Of a DNA stretch of 64,000 bases, positions 8,865-18,007 are shown one piece after another; position 1 is the stretch's first letter; each line of letters begins with the position of its first letter. Location: positions 434,001-498,000 of the forward strand of contig NZ_JAATNG010000002.1 of NCBI RefSeq assembly GCF_013184805.1, written 5' to 3'. This DNA comes from Pseudoruegeria sp. HB172150 (GTDB lineage: Bacteria > Pseudomonadota > Alphaproteobacteria > Rhodobacterales > Rhodobacteraceae). A program made the translations under genes and the position numbers. The notes under the pieces are model-generated. The model worked only from the letters and a program-made list of their open reading frames with translations, made no database searches and was not told where the DNA came from.

Positions 8865-9640
8865 GCCACGACAGCGCCATCGTCCTGCAGGATGTCTCGG
8901 TGACGCTGGGTGGCAACCGGATCCTCAAAAACGTGTCTCTGGACTTCGCGCAAGGCGTGACATCGGGTCTGATTGGTCCGAACGGCGCCGGGAAGACGAC
9001 GCTGCTGAACTACATCTGCGGCATCGTTCCGGCCGTGTCCGGGACGCGGCGGATCCTAGGTCGCGATGCCACGCGGCTCGGCACACATGACATGCTGACC
9101 GCGGGACTGGCACGGACCTTCCAGGGGGCGCAGTTCGTCGGGGACCTGACAGCGGTGGAGAATGTGATGCTGGGTGCGCATCTGCGGACGCGGGTCAACA
9201 TCCTTACCGCCGCTCTGCGCACTCCGGCGGCGATGCGCAGCGAGGCGGAGATCCGAGCGCGGGCGCGGGTGGCGCTGGAACGGATAGGGGTCGCGGCCCT
9301 GGCGGACAGGCAGATTAACGAGCTGAGTTTCGGCGACCAGCGCAAGGTGGATCTTGCCCGCGCGCTGGTGACGGAGGCGGAATGTATCTTATTGGACGAG
9401 CCGATGGCAGGACTGTCCGCCGAGGAGAAGGACAGCCTGTGCGAAGTGCTCCGGGAGTTGCGGCGCGAGGGCGGTCCGACCATTGTGCTGATCGAGCATG
9501 ACATGCGGGTGGTCAGCGAGCTGTGCGCTTGGACTGCGGTGCTGGACGCGGGCGAGTTGATCGCGCAGGGGCCGACCGACGAGGTGCTGAGCGCCGATGT
9601 GGTCATCGAGGCGTATATGGGGACCGGGCAGACTGCCTGA
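8861..9640 (+). CDS. ABC transporter ATP-binding protein LivG-like (first system)
   Basis: A 259-residue ATPase with Walker A GPNGAGKTT, signature LSFGDQRKV and Walker B CILLDEPMAGLS; the C-terminal VVIEAYMG is typical of LivG. It overlaps livF by four bases (ATGA) and ends the operon. The convergent ligase gene stops only five bases away, so there is no room for a normal terminator between them. Confidence 0.93.
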   Translation: MSHDSAIVLQDVSVTLGGNRILKNVSLDFAQGVTSGLIGPNGAGKTTLLNYICGIVPAVSGTRRILGRDATRLGTHDMLTAGLARTFQGAQFVGDLTAVENVMLGAHLRTRVNILTAALRTPAAMRSEAEIRARARVALERIGVAALADRQINELSFGDQRKVDLARALVTEAECILLDEPMAGLSAEEKDSLCEVLRELRREGGPTIVLIEHDMRVVSELCAWTAVLDAGELIAQGPTDEVLSADVVIEAYMGTGQTA

Positions 9641-9645
9641 TCGGG

Positions 9646-11211
9646 TCAGGTGCCGCACAGTTGCAGCAGCTTGCGTAGCGCCAGTCGGTCGATCTTTCCG
9701 GTCACGTTCCGGGCGAAGTCCGACAGGGCGATGATGTGGATCTCGCTGGGAATCTTGTAGCCGGCGATATGGCCGCGAAGGTGCTGTTTCAGCGCGTCCG
9801 GTCCGCAGATTGCGCCGTCGCTCAGCGAGACGAAGGCCACGGGTGTTTCGCCCCATTTCGGATGCGTTACGCCGATTGCAGCGGCTTCGGTGACGTCGGC
9901 GTGGGCCAGCAGGGCGCGTTCGATCTCGGCGGGATAGATGTTCTCTCCTCCCGACTTGATCATCCCGCTGACGCGTCCGACGAATTGCAGCGTGCCGTCC
10001 GCGTTTCGGCGCAGCACATCGCCGGAGTGGTACCAGCCGCCGGCAAAGGCTTTGGCTGTCGCCTCGGAATTGTTCCAGTAGCCGGAGGCAAGGGTCTGGC
10101 TGCGGATCAGGAGTTGACCCGGCTCGCCGTCAGGCACGTCCTGCCCGGCCTCGTCGATCAGGCGGATACTGCACATCGCGCTCTGCATCTTGGGGAGCGT
10201 CTGGCCGATGCCTTCCGAAGATTCCGTCACCGATGGTACGCATGGGATGAGCCCGGATTCGGTCATCCCGTAGCTGTTGAGGTAACGGGCGCCGGTGACG
10301 GCGCAGATGCGCTGCATCTCTGCAGGGGGTATCAGGTCCGCCATGACACCGACAAGCTTCATCTGACCTCCCGGAAGGGGGGCGGAACCCAGAGCTTCGA
10401 TCAGCGGTTCGACGGTGCCGGGGACGAGGAACAACCAGCCGATTTTGCGCGCGCGGGCGGTGTCGGCGATCACCTCGGCGCGGAACCCGTCGACGACGAC
10501 ATAGGTGCCGCTCATCACCATCGTGGTGAATACGTAATCGGAGGCGGCGATGTGGAACAGCGGTGCCCAGCCGACAAAGGCGTCTCCCGGTTCCAGTAGC
10601 CAGTCGATCCCGATTACCGCGGCCCGGGCAAGCAGCGCCCGGTGCGAGATCGCCACGGCCTTGGGGTGGCCGGTGCTGCCGCTGGTGAAGGTGATCGAAA
10701 CGATGTCCTCGGATTGGATTTCGAACCGTTCGGGCGAAGTGTTACTCAGATCGCCGAAGGACAGGGTCGAGCCGCCGGTTTCGTAACGGTCCATCAGGAT
10801 CCGGGGTATCTCGACCCGTGCGCGGTCGAGCAGGGTGCCACATTCCTCGGAGACGGCGATATAGGCCGGTTCCACAACGCTAATCGCGTGTTCGAGTTCG
10901 GCGGGCGCGAAGCGCCAGTTCAGCGCGGCGATGGCAATGCCGGCCTTTGCGGCGGCGTGAAACAGCAGCACATATCGGATTGAGTTGTGCGACAGCACCG
11001 CTAAGCGGTCGCCTCGACGCATGCCCGTTTGTCGGAGACCCGTGGCGAGACGGTCCGTGATATCGTTCAACTCGCGGTAGGTCAGGGAGGACTCGCCCAT
11101 CACCAGCGCCTCGGCATCGGGGCGGATGGTGGCTTGGGTCCGCAGGACGTCGGCGAGTGTCAAATCGGTGGCGGCTCGAATCAGAGCGCCCGGGGTCGGG
11201 TCGTCATGCAT
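9646..11211 (-). CDS. Acyl-CoA synthetase (AMP-binding, ANL superfamily)
   Basis: A 521-residue adenylate-forming ligase that activates a carboxylic acid to its CoA thioester. It shows the P-loop TFTSGSTGHPKAV, the YGMTESG motif, YHSGD, the hinge GRVSGMIKSGGENIYPAEIE and the C-terminal catalytic Lys in NVTGKIDR. The start is ATG 11211 with an upstream GGGAG; longer readings run into the preceding gene. It overlaps the racemase-like gene by 8 bases and shares its operon. Substrate unknown. Confidence 0.92.
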   Translation of the reverse strand: MHDDPTPGALIRAATDLTLADVLRTQATIRPDAEALVMGESSLTYRELNDITDRLATGLRQTGMRRGDRLAVLSHNSIRYVLLFHAAAKAGIAIAALNWRFAPAELEHAISVVEPAYIAVSEECGTLLDRARVEIPRILMDRYETGGSTLSFGDLSNTSPERFEIQSEDIVSITFTSGSTGHPKAVAISHRALLARAAVIGIDWLLEPGDAFVGWAPLFHIAASDYVFTTMVMSGTYVVVDGFRAEVIADTARARKIGWLFLVPGTVEPLIEALGSAPLPGGQMKLVGVMADLIPPAEMQRICAVTGARYLNSYGMTESGLIPCVPSVTESSEGIGQTLPKMQSAMCSIRLIDEAGQDVPDGEPGQLLIRSQTLASGYWNNSEATAKAFAGGWYHSGDVLRRNADGTLQFVGRVSGMIKSGGENIYPAEIERALLAHADVTEAAAIGVTHPKWGETPVAFVSLSDGAICGPDALKQHLRGHIAGYKIPSEIHIIALSDFARNVTGKIDRLALRKLLQLCGT

Positions 11212-12415
11212 CGGCGGCGCTCCCTGTCTGTCCGTCGGCGGTGACCCCGGTTGAGATCGCGCCGGAGTTTTCGAGGATGGAGATTTCTGTGTCGTTGAAG
11301 CCGAGTTCGATGAGAATTTCAGTGCTTTGCTGGCCCAGGGCCGGAGCAGGGCCCATTGCGAACTGGCGCCTGCCATCGTGGTGGAATGGGCTTCCGATGG
11401 GAGGCATGTTCTCGCCCTCTGTGGACGTTGCCAGGTAGTCGCGTGCCTTGGCGTGGTCCGAGACCAGCATGTCGCCGTAGTTGTTCACGGCCGTTACGCA
11501 GGTGTCGGAGCTGCGGAACAGGGTTTCCACTTCGGCGCGCGTCATATTGCGGAACTTCTCGGCGATCTCTGCCCGCATCACGGCGTCGGTACTGGCGGAA
11601 GGGTCCAGCTTCATGATCCGGCAGAATTTAGTCCAGAACTGTGGTTCCACTGCGCCCACCGCGACATGGCCGTCGCGGAGTTCGTAAGTGGTGTAGTTGG
11701 CGGCGCCGCCGGAGAATGGTGCCTTTTCCCGGTCCGGCTCGGCGAGGCCGAGTATTGCGGCGGAGAGGATCTCGTTCGGCAACATCGGCAATGCGTCAGC
11801 CATGGCGGTGTCAGATAAGCCCCCGCGACCGATTGTCCGCGCGCGCAGCAGCAGCGAAACGGCGCTGAGCGCCGGGACGAGGCCGCCGCCGATCAGGTCG
11901 ACCAGAGGGGTCTCCGGCAGGCCGTCGCCATGGTGGAGCGGGCGTGCGATGGCGCCGGAATAGGCGAGGTAGTTGATGTCGTGCGCAGCTGTGTCGCGGA
12001 GAGGGCTGTTCGCGCCGAAGCCGCTGATCGAGATGCAGACGAGTTCGGGACGATCCGAGAGCAGCTTGTCGAAGTCGAGGCCCAGCCGGGCGGCAACGCC
12101 GGGTCGGAAACTTTCGACCAAGATGTCCGAGGTGGCCACAAGGCGCTGCAGGACAGGGGCGGCGGCGGGGTTTTTTAGGTCTAGGCCGAGCGAACGCTTG
12201 CCGCCGTTGACATGTTGGAAAACGGCGCCACCGCGCGGACCGGCCTGCAGGCCGAGGTCGCGCTGGTAGTCGCCTCGGCCGGGCTGCTCGACCTTGATCA
12301 CCTCGGCGCCGAGCGATGTCAGCAACCAGGTGCAATAGGCGCCAGGAAGGAGGCGTGAGAAATCCGCGATGCGCACCCCATGGAGGGGGGGAGTCGGGTC
12401 GGTTCCGCCGGGCAT
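11204..12415 (-). CDS. CaiB/BaiF-family protein resembling alpha-methylacyl-CoA racemase
   Basis: A 403-residue class III CoA-transferase fold protein. It keeps the racemase pair: His145 in AAHDINYLAYSG and Asp173 in LVDLIGGG, plus the Glu of AVEPQFW. These align with His126, Asp156 and Glu241 of mycobacterial alpha-methylacyl-CoA racemase. A formyl-CoA-transferase-like role is the alternative. It probably interconverts 2-methyl epimers so that a stereospecific dehydrogenase can act (inference). It heads the operon with the ligase; regulon boxes lie 55-190 bp upstream. No strong ribosome binding site is seen before ATG 12415. Confidence 0.82.
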   Translation of the reverse strand: MPGGTDPTPPLHGVRIADFSRLLPGAYCTWLLTSLGAEVIKVEQPGRGDYQRDLGLQAGPRGGAVFQHVNGGKRSLGLDLKNPAAAPVLQRLVATSDILVESFRPGVAARLGLDFDKLLSDRPELVCISISGFGANSPLRDTAAHDINYLAYSGAIARPLHHGDGLPETPLVDLIGGGLVPALSAVSLLLRARTIGRGGLSDTAMADALPMLPNEILSAAILGLAEPDREKAPFSGGAANYTTYELRDGHVAVGAVEPQFWTKFCRIMKLDPSASTDAVMRAEIAEKFRNMTRAEVETLFRSSDTCVTAVNNYGDMLVSDHAKARDYLATSTEGENMPPIGSPFHHDGRRQFAMGPAPALGQQSTEILIELGFNDTEISILENSGAISTGVTADGQTGSAADA

Positions 12416-12469
12416 TATCGGAAGGGCCGTTGTGGGACCAAGTAGGCTTCGGCGGTGCGGACCGAGTAT

Positions 12470-12485
12470 GTCCTAAAATGTGGAT
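12470..12485. promoter_or_regulatory. Regulon box 2
   Basis: GTCCTAAAATGTGGAT lies 55 bp upstream of the racemase-ligase operon start at 12415. It differs from box 1 at few positions and keeps the GTCC-N8-GGA spacing. Confidence 0.5.
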
Positions 12486-12589
12486 TCAAACTATGCCCTC
12501 CCTGACCTGAGGGTTGCTGGACAAACTCTAATTGTCAAAGAAATTCAGAGTTGTTTTGTGGTTGTGGTGAGACGAAGATAGAAATGTTT

Positions 12590-12606
12590 ATACCATAATG
12601 TGGTAC
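12590..12606. promoter_or_regulatory. Regulon box 3 (variant palindrome)
   Basis: ATACCATAATGTGGTAC has near-perfect inverted arms TACC/GGTA around ATAATGT. It shares the AATGTGG core with box 2 and lies in the same 220 bp gap, just after the SDR gene end. It could be a second operator for the 12415 promoter. Confidence 0.4.
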
Positions 12607-12635
12607 ATCTTTCGTTTGCCTGGTGAGATTACGGT

Positions 12636-13427
12636 TCATTTCCGCACTGCACCGAGAAAATCGAGCCCCGGTCCCAGATGTCCTCCGCCGTCGATCTGGA
12701 TCAGTTGGCCCGTCATCATCTCTGCCGCCGGGCTGGCGAGGAAGGCGGCGAGTTCCGCCACCTCCTCTGGCCGGGTGGCGCGTTGCATCGGGGTGGCCGG
12801 CTGGATCTTCGCCTGAATGTCGTGGGTGTAGTTCGCGGCGGCGGCTTCGGTTACCACGATGCCGGGTCCGATGCAGTTCACACGGATCCGGTGCGGAGCC
12901 CATTCCAGCGCGAGGCTGCGGGACAGGCCCAGAACGCCAGCGCGGGCGGCGATGGAGTGCGAGACCCCGGCCGTTCCTCGTTCTACCAGCGAGAGCGACA
13001 TGTTGAGAATGCTGCCGCCGTTGCGGGCGAGAAAAGGGAAGGCCGCCGCGACCGCAGTGTGTACCGTGTTCAGGTTCAGGTCGATCACTGCTTCCCAGCC
13101 ACGGCGCGAGATGTCCTCCGCGCGGCTAACGAACTGCCCGCCGGCATTGTTGACCAGAGTGTCGATGCCGCGCGCGTCACCGATCTGCTTAATCAGGTTC
13201 GCGAACGCCTCGTGGTCGCGGATATCGCACGCGGTGTAGTCGTAGAACCCGGTGTAGGTGGCGCGTTTCCCTGTTTCGCGGAGCGCGTCATTGCGGCGGC
13301 CGACACCGTGAACACGCGCGCCTAGAGCGTTCAGGCGCAGCGCGATTGCGCGGCCGATTCCGCTGCCGGCGCCGGTGACAATGCAGGACTGTCCACGCAG
13401 GCAGCCGTCGGCGAGAACGCCGGTCAC
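12636..13427 (-). CDS. SDR of the peroxisomal trans-2-enoyl-CoA reductase (PECR/DECR) type
   Basis: 263 residues with the cofactor motif TGAGSGIG (18-25) and VNNAGG (92-97). The classical YxxxK is absent: the aligned residues are Ser158 and Arg162 in SHSIAARAGV. This is the pattern of PECR-type enzymes (AARAGV followed by SLALEW), so it probably reduces a trans-2-enoyl- or dienoyl-CoA rather than oxidising an alcohol. The GTG start at 13427 overlaps the racemase stop as GTGA. In context it may saturate a double bond of the imported acid after CoA activation. Confidence 0.83.
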   Translation of the reverse strand: MTGVLADGCLRGQSCIVTGAGSGIGRAIALRLNALGARVHGVGRRNDALRETGKRATYTGFYDYTACDIRDHEAFANLIKQIGDARGIDTLVNNAGGQFVSRAEDISRRGWEAVIDLNLNTVHTAVAAAFPFLARNGGSILNMSLSLVERGTAGVSHSIAARAGVLGLSRSLALEWAPHRIRVNCIGPGIVVTEAAAANYTHDIQAKIQPATPMQRATRPEEVAELAAFLASPAAEMMTGQLIQIDGGGHLGPGLDFLGAVRK

Positions 13428-14530
13428 GGCGCCTGGTCCGCGTCAGGCAGGCCAAGTTCCGCGCGGATCTCGCTGCCGTGCTCGCCGCGTTGGGGGATCG
13501 GCGGCGGTGACCAGGGGCTGGCGCCTACGAAACGTGGGGCGGGCGCGGCTTGCAGACCGCTCTCGGGCACATGCCAGGTCTGCCGCGCGGCGTTCATTTC
13601 ATGGCCGAGGGCTTCGTCGGGGCTGAGAACCGGCGCGACGCAGGCGTCACTGCCTGCAAAGTGTTCCGCCCAGCTATCTCGAGTGTGTTGGGCAAACAGT
13701 GCGGCCAGCCGTTTGGTCAGCGCGGGCCAGCGGGCGCGGTCGAATTGATCGGCGAAGTCCGGGTCCTGCGACAGGCCCAACCGGTCAAGGAGGGCGGCGT
13801 AGAACTTCGGCTCCAAGCATTGCACCGAGATGTGGCCGCCATCGGATGTGCGATAGCTGCGCGCCCAGTGCGGGCCATCCAGGATGCCGGTGCCACGTTC
13901 TGCCGGCATTCCGCCGGCCTGCCGCAGCGCCATCAGCAAGTTCATCATATGTGCCGAGCCGTCATAAATCGCAGCATCAACCACAGTGCCCTTGCCCGTT
14001 TCGCGCGCCTTCATGATGCCGGCCAGCAGGCCGGCCACAAGGTATAGCGCCCCACCGCCGATATCGCCCACCATTGTGGGTGGCGGAAACGGCGACTGAC
14101 CTGCATTGGAGGCGTACCAGGCGGCGCCGGAGAGGCTAAGGTAGTTCAGATCGTGGCCGGCCCGATCTGCGAGCGGGCCGGTCTGGCCCCAACCGGTCAT
14201 CCGACCATAAACGAGTGCGGGATTGACCGCGTGGCAGTCTTCCGGGCCGAGGCCGAGCCGTTCCATGACGCCGGGGCGGAAGCCCTCTATCAGGCCGTGG
14301 GCGGTGGCGATGAGGTATTTTGCGGTAACGGTATCCTCGGCGGATTTCAGGTCCAGCGAGATTGAGCGTTTGCCACGGTCAAGAATCGAGCGTTCCGGCA
14401 TGCCCGGTGTGACAGCGCCGCCCTTGCGATGTACGACGATCACGTCAGCGCCTAGATCCGCTAGTAACATGCCGGCGAAGGGGCCGGGGCCGAGACCTTC
14501 AATTTCGACGATCCGGACGCCATCGAGCAT
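13424..14530 (-). CDS. Alpha-methylacyl-CoA racemase
   Basis: 368 residues, very close in layout to mycobacterial Mcr. His126 lies in AGHDLNYLSLSG, Asp156 in MVGDIGGG and the third catalytic Glu in CLEPKFY at 240. The VYGRMTGWGQTGPL and GKGTVVDAA segments also match the racemase subgroup. The enzyme epimerises the alpha carbon of 2-methyl-branched acyl-CoAs. GGGAGGAAG precedes the ATG. It is co-transcribed with the enoyl-CoA reductase-like SDR and divergent from a ligase gene; box 4 lies between them. Two racemase-like genes 1 kb apart suggest two chiral centres or two substrates. Confidence 0.88.
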   Translation of the reverse strand: MLDGVRIVEIEGLGPGPFAGMLLADLGADVIVVHRKGGAVTPGMPERSILDRGKRSISLDLKSAEDTVTAKYLIATAHGLIEGFRPGVMERLGLGPEDCHAVNPALVYGRMTGWGQTGPLADRAGHDLNYLSLSGAAWYASNAGQSPFPPPTMVGDIGGGALYLVAGLLAGIMKARETGKGTVVDAAIYDGSAHMMNLLMALRQAGGMPAERGTGILDGPHWARSYRTSDGGHISVQCLEPKFYAALLDRLGLSQDPDFADQFDRARWPALTKRLAALFAQHTRDSWAEHFAGSDACVAPVLSPDEALGHEMNAARQTWHVPESGLQAAPAPRFVGASPWSPPPIPQRGEHGSEIRAELGLPDADQAP

Positions 14531-14839
14531 AGTGCTTCCTCCCGTCTCAGGTGTAGCGGTGATGCGGTTGCTTGTACAACGGGTTTGAAAAAAGGTCAGC
14601 CAGCTTGTGCCACTATGCGGGAGAAGCGGAGTCTGAGAAGAATGGCGCTCGAGTCGGTAGCTGTGCCTCGCTAATCCGGCTTGTTGGCTTTGTTTTTGCC
14701 GTTTACTATTTAAGGTGTAAACGGAGGATTTTGCCGGTAGTTAGGAAAATATATCCCACAATACGGACAATATGCCTTGTTCGCTTCAGAATCTGGCTGC
14801 GCGCCGGGGAAGCGGTATACGGCACGGGGGAAAACTCGC
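14531..14839. other. Divergent promoter region, racemase / ligase
   Basis: 309 bp with no convincing gene. It contains an inverted repeat GTTTAC...GTAAAC (14701-14722), regulon box 4 (14753-14768) and a G-rich ribosome binding site before ATG 14840. The AT-rich part near 14690-14780 is the likely promoter zone. Confidence 0.6.
14753..14768. promoter_or_regulatory. Regulon box 4
   Basis: ATCCCACAATACGGAC, same spacing as boxes 1, 2 and 5, 72 bp before the ligase start at 14840 and inside the divergent promoter region. Confidence 0.5.
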
Positions 14840-16408
14840 ATGACGACGATGCATAACGTGCTCCGGAACGGCGCTGAATTGTACGGCGACAGGGCGGCCA
14901 TCCTGTTCGGCGAGGACATCCTTTCCTACAGCGCCGTACTGGAGATGGCTGAGCGGTTTGCTGCGGGACTGGGCGCGCTTGGGGTCGGGCCAGGGGACAG
15001 CGTCGCCTGCTTGATGGACAATTCGATGGATGCGATCCGGGTGTGGTTCGGTGTCGCGCTATTGGGGGCGGCGGACGTGCCGATGAACCCGCAATACCGA
15101 GGAGACCTGCTGGCCTATCTGCTGTCAGATTCCGGGGCAACGGTCGTGATCTGCGATGCTGAGTACTTTCCGGGCGTGCTTGAACTAACGGACCGATTGC
15201 CGGAACTGCGGCTGATGGTGATACGGGGGGAGATGCCACGCGATGTGCCGGAGCGCCCTGCGCTCGTTCCGATGGCTGAGGTGGACGGTTCCGAGAGTGC
15301 CGAGGTGAACGGGGCGGAAGAGCGGGTGATCCTGTACACCTCGGGCACAACCGGGCCGTCGAAAGGGGTCGTCCACACGCAGGCTTCGAGCCTGGTTCTG
15401 TCCGAGTACAACGCGGCGTGCCTGGAATACGGGCCGAAAGACCGGCTGCTGAACTTCTTCCCGTTGTTCCACCAGAATGCGCGCTATACCGGAGTGCTGC
15501 CGGCCCTCGTCAGCGGTGGAAGTATCCGGATGCAGCGCAAATTCAGTTCCAGCCGGTTTTGGGATGTCGTTGGCGAAGACGGGATCACGGCGTTCAATTA
15601 TCTGGGTTCAGTCCTGCGGCTGATCCTGAACGTGACGCCGGAGGGCTGGGGGAGAGGCGATCACACCCTGACAAAAGCCTTCGGGGCGGGGGCGACACCG
15701 GCCCTATGGGAGGAATGCGAGCGGCGGCTGGCGATCCGGCTGGTGGAGACGTACGGACTGAGCGAGGCGCCGATGGCCACGCTGAACTCCGGGCTGGCGG
15801 GCTGTGCGGGGCCGGTGGGTTCAGCGGGCCGAGCGAGTGAGTTGTTCGAGGTGGCGGTGGTAGACGAAGCCGACCGCCAGGTGCCGGCCGGCACAATCGG
15901 CGAGATCGTGATGCGGCCGCGCCGGCCAAACGCGTTGATGCAGGGCTACTTGAACAAGGACGCAGCGACTGTGAGGGCATTCCGGAACCTTTGGTTCCAT
16001 TCGGGCGACCGGGGCCGTCTGAATGAGGAAGGTTTCCTGTACTTTGAGGCGCGTGACAAGGATTCGATCCGCCGGCGAGGCGAGAACATTTCTGCCTGGG
16101 AGGTGGAGAGCGTGCTGGACCGACACCCGGATGTGGCCGAAACGGCGGTGTTCGGGATCCCGTGCGAAGAGACCGACGAGGAAGTTGCGGCGGCGGTAGT
16201 GTGGAAGTGCGGCAAGGGCGATTTCGCAGCGCTGCTCGCGCATGCGGAGGCGAGGCTGCCGGAATACGCGGTGCCGACGTGGTTCCGCGTAATGGAGGAC
16301 CTGCCGCGCACCTCGACGGAAAAGGTGCAGAAGGCGGAATTGCGTAAGGCAGGCCGCGACGCTTGCGTCGCTGCGGCCGAACTGAAGGGTGCGGTGGCCG
16401 AGACGTAA
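14840..16408 (+). CDS. Acyl-CoA synthetase (AMP-binding, CaiC-like)
   Basis: A 522-residue adenylate-forming ligase. The P-loop LYTSGTTGPSKGV, the VETYGLSEAP motif, HSGDRGR, the hinge RDKDSIRRRGENISAWEVE and the C-terminal STEKVQKAEL with its catalytic Lys are all present. The RRRGENIS form of the hinge resembles crotonobetaine/carnitine-CoA ligases. ATG 14840 (MTTMHN) follows GGGGGA; earlier in-frame ATG codons overlap the promoter. It is a single-gene unit facing the crotonase of the next operon, with 19 bp between the stops. Confidence 0.92.
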   Translation: MTTMHNVLRNGAELYGDRAAILFGEDILSYSAVLEMAERFAAGLGALGVGPGDSVACLMDNSMDAIRVWFGVALLGAADVPMNPQYRGDLLAYLLSDSGATVVICDAEYFPGVLELTDRLPELRLMVIRGEMPRDVPERPALVPMAEVDGSESAEVNGAEERVILYTSGTTGPSKGVVHTQASSLVLSEYNAACLEYGPKDRLLNFFPLFHQNARYTGVLPALVSGGSIRMQRKFSSSRFWDVVGEDGITAFNYLGSVLRLILNVTPEGWGRGDHTLTKAFGAGATPALWEECERRLAIRLVETYGLSEAPMATLNSGLAGCAGPVGSAGRASELFEVAVVDEADRQVPAGTIGEIVMRPRRPNALMQGYLNKDAATVRAFRNLWFHSGDRGRLNEEGFLYFEARDKDSIRRRGENISAWEVESVLDRHPDVAETAVFGIPCEETDEEVAAAVVWKCGKGDFAALLAHAEARLPEYAVPTWFRVMEDLPRTSTEKVQKAELRKAGRDACVAAAELKGAVAET

Positions 16409-16427
16409 TCCGCCGGTCGCGCGGCGC

Positions 16428-17174
16428 TCAGCGGGCGCTGAACGCCTTCAGACGCATCAGCACATCGGGCTTCATCAGCGACAGGTTGGCATCCGTCATC
16501 GGCGACAGGGTGCGAGTTTCATTTATGATCTTCTTGCAGGCCGCGATGGCTTCGAGCGAGCTGGCCTTGAGCTCGGACAGGACCCTGTCCAGCGTCGCAC
16601 CCAGTTCAGCCTGAGGAACCACCTTGGTCAGCATGCCGACGGAATCCGCTTCGGCCGCTGGGAACAGGGCGCCGGTATACATCCAGTAGCGCAGTTTCGC
16701 GGGCGGGATTTCCTGCCGCAGAAGGCGGGGCATGTGGCCGTCGACGATACCAACCTTCGCCTCGGGGATTGCGAACCGCGAATTCTCGGTCGCGATGCGG
16801 ATGTCGCACATCAGCGCCAGGGTCAGACCGCCGCCGAGACAGAGGCCGTCGATGGCGGCGACGGTGGGTTTCGACATGGAACGCAGGGCTTCGAAGGGCA
16901 GGTAGTCTTCGTAATCGAAAATGTCGGTTGGCCGCTCGCCGTCCAGCACCTCAAGGATCTCCTTTAGGTCGCCGCCTACTGCGAATGCGCCGTTCGAGCC
17001 CTGCACGACCAGAGCATCGACCTCCGCATCGCAGTCCGCGGCTTCGCAAGCCGAGCGGATCGCGGCATACATCGACTTGGTCATGGCGTTCTTTGCTTCG
17101 GGGCGGTTCAGGGTGACATAGGCCACCCGGTCGCGCACTTCGTAGAGAATACGGGCGTCGGTCTGCGCGTTCAT
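16428..17174 (-). CDS. Enoyl-CoA hydratase/isomerase family protein
   Basis: A 248-residue crotonase. The oxyanion-hole segments FAVGGDLKE and LCLGGGLTLAL are present. The Glu of AIPEAKVG, equivalent to the first hydratase Glu, is retained, followed by VDGHMPRLL. Hydration of an enoyl-CoA is the simplest role. The start overlaps the upstream SDR stop as ATGA, and it is the last gene of the five-gene minus-strand operon beginning at 20819. Confidence 0.87.
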   Translation of the reverse strand: MNAQTDARILYEVRDRVAYVTLNRPEAKNAMTKSMYAAIRSACEAADCDAEVDALVVQGSNGAFAVGGDLKEILEVLDGERPTDIFDYEDYLPFEALRSMSKPTVAAIDGLCLGGGLTLALMCDIRIATENSRFAIPEAKVGIVDGHMPRLLRQEIPPAKLRYWMYTGALFPAAEADSVGMLTKVVPQAELGATLDRVLSELKASSLEAIAACKKIINETRTLSPMTDANLSLMKPDVLMRLKAFSAR

Positions 17175-17998
17175 TCATTGTCCTTTCGTTTCGGCGGTTT
17201 ACCGGAATGGGTCCAGTCGGTTGGCGCGAGCGCGCGCTCCGCCTCGAGGGCCGATTCGGTGAGGAATTTCGTGGTGGTCCAGCCGCCGTCGACGGCAAGA
17301 GTCTGGCCGTTGATCCATCCGGACTGAGGAGAGGACAGGAACCAGATCGCCTGTGCCACGTCTTCGACCGTGCCCATGCGCGCGGCGGGAGTCATGTCGT
17401 AGTTCATCCGGCGGAAGCCTTCGACCTCCAGCCGGTGCTCCGTCATTGGTGTCGGTATCACGCCAGGCGCGACGGAGTTGCAGCGAACACCGGAGGTGCC
17501 GTATTGCGCCGCCATGTGGCGGGTAAGCCCGTCGAGCCCGGCCTTGGCCGCCGAATAGGCGCCGCCGCGCAGCCCGCCGAGGATGGAATAGGTGGAGGAT
17601 ACGTTGACGACAGTTGCCTCGTTTCCGAACGCCTTCAGCGCCTCGCGGCACATCCGGAACGGTGCGCGCAGCATGAGGCCGAGGAAGTAGTCGAGAGTTT
17701 CATCATCAGTCTCGTGCACCGGCTTCGGGCTACCGATGCCCGCGTTGTTCACAAGGTGATCAAGCCGGCCGAAATGCTCCAGAACGGAAGCAACCGCACA
17801 CTCCGGCGCATTGTCGGCCATGACGTCGAGGGCCGCTGTTGCAAGCGGGGAGTCAAGGTCGGCGCAGGCGTCTTTCATCGCAGCGAGTTTTGCGGGGTCG
17901 CGGGCTACGCCGAGGACGGCACAGCCGTTCTGCAGGAAGGTGCGGGCGGTGGCGAGACCGATGCCGCTCGACGCACCGGTGATCAGGGCTGCACGCAA
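17171..17998 (-). CDS. SDR family NAD(P)-dependent oxidoreductase
   Basis: 275 residues with TGASSGIG at the N-terminus, VNNAGIG, a Ser in VNVSSTY and the active YSAAK, so a catalytically normal dehydrogenase. It starts at TTG 17998 with GGAGGA placed 6 bases upstream; no ATG fits. The C-terminal tail after VDGGWTT is about 35 residues longer than usual and charged. A 3-hydroxyacyl-CoA or ring-hydroxyl oxidation is likely from the operon, which also holds two acyl-CoA dehydrogenase genes and a crotonase. Confidence 0.87.
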   Translation of the reverse strand: MRAALITGASSGIGLATARTFLQNGCAVLGVARDPAKLAAMKDACADLDSPLATAALDVMADNAPECAVASVLEHFGRLDHLVNNAGIGSPKPVHETDDETLDYFLGLMLRAPFRMCREALKAFGNEATVVNVSSTYSILGGLRGGAYSAAKAGLDGLTRHMAAQYGTSGVRCNSVAPGVIPTPMTEHRLEVEGFRRMNYDMTPAARMGTVEDVAQAIWFLSSPQSGWINGQTLAVDGGWTTTKFLTESALEAERALAPTDWTHSGKPPKRKDNE

Positions 17999-18007
17999 AG
18001 TGTCCTC

